Positions 59,368 through 64,000 of a stretch of 64,000 bases of DNA are shown here, piece by piece. Location: positions 114,886 to 178,885 of the forward strand of contig CAZXGG010000001.1 in assembly GCA_964640125.1 (NCBI GenBank). Reading direction: 5' to 3'. The notes below the pieces were generated by a model. The model did no database searches and was not told the origin of the DNA. It saw only the letters and a program-made list of their open reading frames with translations. Position numbers and translations under genes: made by a program. How positions within the stretch are numbered: position 1 is the stretch's first letter; each line of letters starts with the position of its first letter. This DNA comes from G020353115 sp964640125 (lineage in GTDB: Bacteria; Bacteroidota; Bacteroidia; Bacteroidales; VadinHA17).

Positions 59368-61821
59368 CTATTCGTACCTGATAGCATCAACCGGGTTGGC
59401 ATTTGCTGCACGAACAGAAAGAAGACTTACGGTGATCATGGCGATGATCACAGAGACCAGCGTAGCCAGAAGGAATGGTACTACGGTAAACCAGACAAAA
59501 GGCGATATGGAAAAATCGATCCGGTAAGCAAAATCCTGTAACCACCGGACCATTGCCAGGTAAGAGACCGGCCAGGCAATCACATTGGCAATTGCGACTA
59601 AAATCAAAAAGTCTTTATTCAGCATCCAGGTTATCTTCATACTCGATGCTCCCATAACTTTCCGAATTCCGATTTCCCTTGTACGCTGCTGGGTAATAAA
59701 GGATGTTAATCCGAGGAGACCAAGGCAGGAAATGAAAATGGTGAGCAGGGCAAAGATGGTAAACAGGTTGCTCAGTTTCTTTTCGGAAGCATACATCTCA
59801 TCGAGCTTCTCGGTAAAGAAGAAGTAATTGAACGGTAGAGTATTTCCCAGTTCAATGCGTTTTTCCTTGATGTATTCTATTGTTTCTGCTGTGTTGTCTT
59901 CAGCGATACGCACATAGAAATTCAGATTAGGATTTTCGCTCACCATAAAGATAAACGGCTCGATGGTATTGTGAATGGAGGAGAAATGGAAATCCTTAAC
60001 CAAACCGATAACCACCCCGTCGTTGCGGGCTGTTCCGTCGGCCGGATTTATGCCGAACCGTACCCGTTTTCCCAGGGCTTCATTACCCCAGCCAAGGGCT
60101 TTTGCAGCGGTCTCGTTGATGACGAATGCCTGGGTCAGATCGGTTGTTCTCGCCTCTTCAAAATTACGTCCTTCCAGTAACTCGATCCCCATCACGTCCA
60201 GGAAGTCATGGTCGACAATGGAAAAATTGAGAGCCAGCTCAACCATACCTTCCCCTTGTTCAACCTGAAAGACCACCTTGGTTGCCATTCTCGGGGGAAT
60301 TAAAATCGCAGAAGAAACCCCTTGTATGTGCGGGTTTTTTAACAACTCCTCTTTGAAAGTCTTCAACTGATTGTTGATGAAGGTTGTATCGCGGTTGGGA
60401 ATCAGGATGAGGTTCTCCTTGTTCATACCGAGGTCCTTGTTTTCTATGTAATGTTGCTGGCTGGAAACGACAATGGTACCAATGATCAACGCCACGGATA
60501 AGATGAACTGGAAAACGACAAGAATTTTGCGCAACAATCCTTTTCCCTCCCCGGGCAGGGTTCCTTTCAGCACCTTTACCGGTAAAAAGGAGGAGAGGTA
60601 AAAGGAGGGATAGCTACCCGAAACGATACCCACAAACAGGGCAATCAGCAACACTGAAAAAATGGTGAATGGTTTGAAAAGGTCGGATACCATAATATCT
60701 TTCCCTGCCAGTGAATTAAAATAGGGAAGGATAAGGATGGTAAAGATCAGTGAGAGGATTAGTGCCATAACGGATAAAACTACCGATTCGCTCAGGAACT
60801 GTCGGATCAGGAATACCCGTTGTGCACCGATAACCTTGCGTAATCCCACTTCCTTTGCGCGGTTTGTGGAACGGGCAGTGGCCATGTTCATGTAATTGAC
60901 ACAGGCAATGATCAGCATGAAAATGCCAACCAGTGAAAAGATGATAATGTAATTAAAGTTACCGACAGGCAAATCAAATTCAAAGGTGGATCCGAAATGA
61001 ACCTTGTCCAGACGGGTTGACATCAGGTTATAACTGGCATTGATTTGATTCCCGAGAGATGCCATGTATTTTTCGTAGAAATCGGAAAATTTTTCATGGA
61101 TACTTTCCATGGTTGTGTTCTCGTGCAGCAAAACATAGGCATACACTGAAACATTCCAGAAGGCTCCGGCACTCCGGTCATTAAATCGTTCCGTACCTGC
61201 AAGCTCTACAACGGTCGCCATGGACAGGAGGCAGTCAAAGGTCAGGTGGGAATTGGATGGTACATTTTCGATCACCCCCGTAACCCGGAAATCTCCGAAA
61301 TTGCTTGAGGTAAGCACTTCGCCAATTGGATTTGCATCTCCGAAATAACGTTTTGAAAAGCTTTCAGTGATCACGATGGTATTGGGCTCGTCCAGGGCAT
61401 GGTCCGGAGAACCGAAAAGAAACCGATGGGTGAACACGTCGAAGACCGTTGAATCGGTGAAATAGATGTTGTCTTCGTAAAACTTTTTATCCCCGTAGCT
61501 GAACAGGATATCCTCCAGCCCAAATCCGGCGAAGCGCGCATACTTCTCTATTTCCGGGTATTCATCCATAAGGGTCGGTGCCATGGGCGTGGGAGACAGC
61601 CCGGCCAGGGTGTTCTTTCCCGAGATGGTGAAATCGGATTCCAGGCGATAGATCCGTTCATAATTCACATGGTGTTTGTCGAATGTCAGTTCTTTCTGAA
61701 CATAGAGAAAGATCAGGATGGCACATATCATACCGATTGCCAGACCGGCAATGTTGATGGCTGAATAAAATTTGTTGCGTGCTATATTTCTATAGGCGCT
61801 GATCAGGTAATTTTTAAGCAT
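59368..61821 (-). CDS. FtsX-like ABC transporter permease (two FtsX domains)
   Basis: 817-residue permease of the large Bacteroidota MacB-like class. N-terminal 'YLISAYRNIARNKFYSAINIAGLAIGM' leads into helix 1; a periplasmic MacB-PCD domain follows (to about 280), then three helices with 'TARSTNRAKEVGLRKVIGAQR', a helix near 425-450, a second periplasmic domain (to about 685) and three final helices with 'QQRTREIGIRKVMGAS'. The repeated 'REIGIRKVMGA' type motif shows two fused FtsX units. No ATPase gene is adjacent, so it must pair with one encoded elsewhere. These proteins are usually efflux or envelope-stress exporters; the substrate is unknown. Confidence 0.92.
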   Translation of the reverse strand: MLKNYLISAYRNIARNKFYSAINIAGLAIGMICAILIFLYVQKELTFDKHHVNYERIYRLESDFTISGKNTLAGLSPTPMAPTLMDEYPEIEKYARFAGFGLEDILFSYGDKKFYEDNIYFTDSTVFDVFTHRFLFGSPDHALDEPNTIVITESFSKRYFGDANPIGEVLTSSNFGDFRVTGVIENVPSNSHLTFDCLLSMATVVELAGTERFNDRSAGAFWNVSVYAYVLLHENTTMESIHEKFSDFYEKYMASLGNQINASYNLMSTRLDKVHFGSTFEFDLPVGNFNYIIIFSLVGIFMLIIACVNYMNMATARSTNRAKEVGLRKVIGAQRVFLIRQFLSESVVLSVMALILSLIFTILILPYFNSLAGKDIMVSDLFKPFTIFSVLLIALFVGIVSGSYPSFYLSSFLPVKVLKGTLPGEGKGLLRKILVVFQFILSVALIIGTIVVSSQQHYIENKDLGMNKENLILIPNRDTTFINNQLKTFKEELLKNPHIQGVSSAILIPPRMATKVVFQVEQGEGMVELALNFSIVDHDFLDVMGIELLEGRNFEEARTTDLTQAFVINETAAKALGWGNEALGKRVRFGINPADGTARNDGVVIGLVKDFHFSSIHNTIEPFIFMVSENPNLNFYVRIAEDNTAETIEYIKEKRIELGNTLPFNYFFFTEKLDEMYASEKKLSNLFTIFALLTIFISCLGLLGLTSFITQQRTREIGIRKVMGASSMKITWMLNKDFLILVAIANVIAWPVSYLAMVRWLQDFAYRIDFSISPFVWFTVVPFLLATLVSVIIAMITVSLLSVRAANANPVDAIRYE

Positions 61822-62193
61822 CGATTTCGGTATTTGGTTTTATTGAATCGAAAAAATCATCAACGATTGTACCATACTTTTTATCATTTTGTTAATCAGA
61901 GGAATAGAATAAATCAGGCGTATTTAGACTTCTCGGTTTTTGTCCGGTAATGAAACAGGGGTGCACGGTTTTGAACGGGAACGATTTAAAAAAAATTCTT
62001 ACTAATGGTCATTCAGAATTCATTTCAGAATCTGATTGATGAAATTAGCTATGATAAGGAGATCCTGAACTGAGTCTAGGATGACAAAAGAATAGCGCAG
62101 GTCGTTGATTTTTTGTGTATGTCTGCAGGCAGGTAAATTCTGTTTGCTTTTGTCTGATATGCACTAAATTTAAGACAAATATCATCTTAAATC

Positions 62194-62402
62194 GTCCCGT
62201 CAGGGACTGGCAGGTAATAGGCAGCCACTTCAGTGGCTGTGATTAAGGAAGTGTATATCAATTCGTCTCGTAAGGGACTGAAAGAATTTATCGATTATAA
62301 AACATGATCTACAATTCTTTCAAGCCCTATGGGCTGTAATTATGTTCTTCATTATTACCAGCCAGTAAACTGGCTGGCTATATTCTATAAATCCCTCCGG
62401 GA
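62194..62402. repeat. Cluster of seven REP-like hairpins
   Basis: Hairpins in order: GTCCC/GGGAC (62194-62207); CAGCCACT/AGTGGCTG, perfect (62222-62239); GTCTC/GGGAC with one G-T pair (62265-62278); arms at 62274-62288 and 62313-62327 matching at 13 of 15 positions; AGCCC/GGGCT (62323-62335); CCAGCCAGT/ACTGGCTGG, perfect (62358-62377); TCCC/GGGA (62392-62402). The recurring GTCCC-loop-GGGAC type is a common dispersed intergenic repeat in Bacteroidota genomes. Confidence 0.8.
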
Positions 62403-62418
62403 CTTAATATTTTTTAGC

Positions 62419-62643
62419 TAATTAACTCAAGTTGCTAGTTACAGATGAAGTGCCAGACATATTGTATGTATAGAAAACACCTTTGGAGAACGACTTTCCA
62501 AGTCGTTTGCGCTCTCCAGAGCGCTCTGTAAACTCCCGCTGATGGCGGGAGGAGCGACTCGGAGAGTCACTCTCCAATGGGAAATTCTATAATTTAAGCA
62601 AATCATATAACTTTTTGCAATAACTAGCAACTTGAGTTAATTA
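62419..62643. mobile_element. MITE-like element with perfect terminal inverted repeats
   Basis: The 23-bp ends 62419-62441 and 62621-62643 are exact inverted repeats (TAATTAACTCAAG... / ...CTTGAGTTAATTA). The outermost six bases, TAATTA, are themselves palindromic, so they may instead be a target-site duplication, leaving 17-bp inverted repeats and a 213-bp element (62425-62637). The interior has no transposase and no convincing reading frame. Its centre (62483-62577) folds into four consecutive hairpins closed by an outer stem. This fits a non-autonomous miniature transposable element; the mobilising transposase is not in the window. Confidence 0.75.
62483..62577. repeat. Four-hairpin cloverleaf inside the inverted-repeat element
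   Basis: An outer 7-bp stem TTGGAGA (62483-62489) / TCTCCAA (62571-62577) encloses four perfect hairpins: ACGACTT/AAGTCGT (62490-62506), GCGCTCT/AGAGCGC (62509-62524), CTCCCGC/GCGGGAG (62533-62551) and GACTC/GAGTC (62556-62568). Loops are 2-5 nt. The structure can form on either strand as DNA cruciform or RNA. Confidence 0.85.
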
Positions 62644-62766
62644 CTGCAAAGAAGATCCATCTTTTTAAGTAATTCTATACCGGGATTAAAGAACCGGTCC
62701 CAAGAAAGATGTTCAATAGGCGGGAAGGTTTGTTTTACAGTATGATTTCCATTAACTTATTAATTT

Positions 62767-62826
62767 ATCCCGTAGGGATGCCTGCCCGACCGGCAGGCGG
62801 GCCTATGGCAGAACGTATGAACGTAT
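62767..62826. repeat. Two hairpins and an octamer duplication
   Basis: ATCCC/GGGAT (62767-62779) is followed directly by GCCTGCC/GGCAGGC (62780-62798, 5-nt loop); GAACGTAT is then duplicated exactly at 62811-62826. On the minus strand the hairpins lie 35-65 bp past the TPR gene stop and may act in termination, but no T-run follows. Confidence 0.7.
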
Positions 62827-62831
62827 AACCA

Positions 62832-64000
62832 TTACTCCAGCGGTAGGTTCATTTTCTTCAGGAGTTCAATATAGCGGGGATTGTCTTTCAATTCAGGGTA
62901 CGCAATAACATCTAATGAGATATATGCCAATGTCCAGTGTTTTTCTGCGTAAGCTTTTTCATAATAATCCATTGCTTTGTCATAATTTTTCACAGCTAAA
63001 TACCGTTCCGCCTGCCCTCTAAGTGGTATACTACCACCCTGGCTGTATCTCTCCTCATTAACTCTTATTCTATCCTCAATAACAGCAATATAGCCACCTT
63101 CCTGAAAAACTGTATCGAGATATGCAAGGTATTCGTCATCGGCCCAAAACCAACTTCTTTTCATTGTTTTATGCCATTTCAACGTGTCGCCTGTTGCTAA
63201 ATAGGCCTCTGCCAGAGGTCCATTAACAAAGTTGTTATCCGGATCAATGGATAGTGCTTTTTTAGCCTGAGTCATTGCAGCCTGGTGGTCACCGGCAAAA
63301 TTCATTACTACACCATATAATCCCAGCACCAACGGTCTCAGAGGATCGAGTGCCAGTGCAAGGTTGGCCTGGTAGATTGCTTCATCCGTCCTTCGCAGTA
63401 TCATCAACAAATGGGCATAGTATACTCTGGCTAGTGCATCATTCGGATTCAGCTCCAGGGACTTTAAGAATTCCTTTTCGCCAGTCTCCCAGTCCCATCC
63501 AGGCCAAACTGACAGGACTGCTTTTATATAATGTGAATTGGCTGAATTCGGATCTAAATCAAGGGCTTTGTTCAGATATTCGGATGTTTTCTTATATGCT
63601 TCGGTCAGTGGTCCAACACTAAAGCCTCCAATCGCATTCCAGGTCATAGCCATACCGGCGTAAGGTTCTGCCCAATCCGGATCCTTTTCAATAGCAATCT
63701 GGAAATAGTGCAGCGCGCTATCAAGGTCTTCGTCACCAAGCCGTTCCCAGTGAAACTGCCCCGTCATGTAAGCAACCAGGGCTTCAGGATCAACTGTCCT
63801 TGTTTTCGCCAGCAATAGTTTTTCATCAGGCGTTAATTCGATCTTCACTTCATCCGAAATTTGTTTTGTTACCCGGTTATACAGGTTATATATTTTGCTT
63901 TTCTCCTCCTTGTAGTCTCCAATCCATAGTTGTTTTTCTTCCGGGTCACCACTAATCATGGAAAATGCCATACAGATTGTATCTCCCCAACACAATACAC
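62832..64000 (-). CDS. TPR-repeat protein, C-terminal part (5' end outside window)
   Basis: The frame stays open to the window edge at 64000, so the N-terminus is missing; an apparent TTG start at 63995 is an artefact of the boundary. About 389 residues are visible. They begin with a segment typical of the end of a TolB/FlgO-like domain ('EEKQLWIGDYKEEKSKIYNLYNRVTKQISDEVKIELTPDEKLLL'), followed by about seven TPR units (examples: 'ALHYFQIAIEKDPDWAEPYAGMAM', 'AMTQAKKALSIDPDNNFVNGPLAEAYLATGD'). This layout is the C-terminal half of serine/threonine kinase-, adenylate cyclase- or winged-helix-linked TPR regulators; which N-terminal effector is attached cannot be seen. It ends 'MNLPLE'. Confidence 0.85.
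   Translation of the reverse strand, partial: VLCWGDTICMAFSMISGDPEEKQLWIGDYKEEKSKIYNLYNRVTKQISDEVKIELTPDEKLLLAKTRTVDPEALVAYMTGQFHWERLGDEDLDSALHYFQIAIEKDPDWAEPYAGMAMTWNAIGGFSVGPLTEAYKKTSEYLNKALDLDPNSANSHYIKAVLSVWPGWDWETGEKEFLKSLELNPNDALARVYYAHLLMILRRTDEAIYQANLALALDPLRPLVLGLYGVVMNFAGDHQAAMTQAKKALSIDPDNNFVNGPLAEAYLATGDTLKWHKTMKRSWFWADDEYLAYLDTVFQEGGYIAVIEDRIRVNEERYSQGGSIPLRGQAERYLAVKNYDKAMDYYEKAYAEKHWTLAYISLDVIAYPELKDNPRYIELLKKMNLPLE

Larger units (their letters stand above)
61822..62831. other. 1-kb gene-free, repeat-rich intergenic region
   Basis: Gap between the permease start (minus strand) and the end of the TPR gene (minus strand). The first 350 bp are AT-rich and featureless apart from a weak ATCCT...AGGAT repeat near 62060-62083. 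From 62194 to 62402 there is a row of hairpins, from 62419 to 62643 a self-contained inverted-repeat element, and from 62767 to 62826 two more hairpins and an octamer duplication. No open frame here resembles a gene. Confidence 0.85.

Noticed and set aside
62483..62577. tRNA or tRNA-like gene
   Set aside because: The cloverleaf has four arms but no T-loop sequence, no recognisable anticodon loop and no 3' acceptor with discriminator; the loops are only 2-5 nt.
62439..62630. 63-residue open frame across the inverted-repeat element
   Set aside because: It is built from hairpin arms of the repeat element, has no start context or known domain, and does not look like a transposase.
63993..63995. 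TTG start codon for the TPR protein
   Set aside because: The frame continues open to the window edge and the upstream residues look like the end of another domain, so the gene is cut by the boundary.

Overview
The window reads as chromosomal DNA of a member of the Bacteroidota, most likely the Bacteroidia (Bacteroidales or Marinilabiliales-like). The basis is family content: a TonB-dependent receptor with an N-terminal carboxypeptidase-regulatory-like domain paired with a DUF4249 lipoprotein, a DUF4271 membrane protein beside hemD, a PorT-type outer-membrane barrel behind an ECF sigma factor, 800-residue FtsX-like permeases, a Tat-lipoprotein TldD, and a promoter of the TTTG / TAnnTTTG type. 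Coding density is high, nearly all genes are intact, and no tRNA, rRNA, CRISPR array, prophage or transposase gene is visible. Species cannot be named from the sequence.

Layout. 1-12,833 (minus strand): an S41 protease cut by the window edge, yidD, rnpA, hemD, DUF4271, deoC, an MFS drug transporter, dtd, an exported amidase, a phosphofructokinase with the pyrophosphate-type signature, a coiled-coil membrane protein and a large secreted M14 metallopeptidase. 12,999-18,764 (plus): TonB receptor, DUF4249 lipoprotein and an S9 dipeptidyl-peptidase-like enzyme. 18,836-22,716 (minus): a flavin reductase-like protein and an exported protein with 14 WD40 repeats joined to a caspase domain. 22,866-25,756 (plus): tldD-pmbA. 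26,101-33,509 (minus): a TerB/ABCG fusion transporter, a lipoprotein, kynureninase, a cytosolic-type M14 carboxypeptidase and an ICMT-like methyltransferase. 33,621-39,407 (minus): a six-gene unit of TetR regulator, LolA-like carrier, two FtsX-type permeases, ATPase and outer-membrane barrel, with two TetR-type operators in front. 39,605-40,429: e(P4)-type acid phosphatase. 40,535-50,150 (plus): ECF sigma / anti-sigma / outer-membrane barrel, a ThiF/MoeB-like enzyme, pepE, an AsmA protein, a histidine kinase and a U32 tRNA-hydroxylation protein. 50,153-61,821 (minus): an unknown protein, mnmH, a hybrid histidine kinase, rsgA, an aldehyde dehydrogenase coupled to a GMC oxidoreductase, and an FtsX-type permease. 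61,822-62,831 is a 1-kb repeat-rich gap, and 62,832-64,000 is the C-terminal part of a TPR protein running off the window.

How the genes work together. Much of the window serves the cell envelope and peptide turnover: eight peptidase-family enzymes (S41, two M14, S9, C14, TldD/PmbA, PepE), several of them exported, plus uptake and export machinery. The TetR-controlled unit looks like a complete inner-membrane-to-outer-membrane export path for a lipid or other hydrophobic substrate. Housekeeping genes for tRNA and rRNA maturation or quality control (rnpA, dtd, mnmH, the U32 protein, rsgA) are spread between them.

The most unusual things are a 213-225 bp element with perfect terminal inverted repeats enclosing a four-hairpin cloverleaf (62,419-62,643); the exported 14-WD40 caspase protein; a TldD that carries a Tat lipoprotein signal while its partner PmbA has none; the self-contained ABC-LolA-barrel operon; and an M14 peptidase in which the third zinc-ligand His appears replaced by Asp. 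I found no clearly new defence or mobile system.
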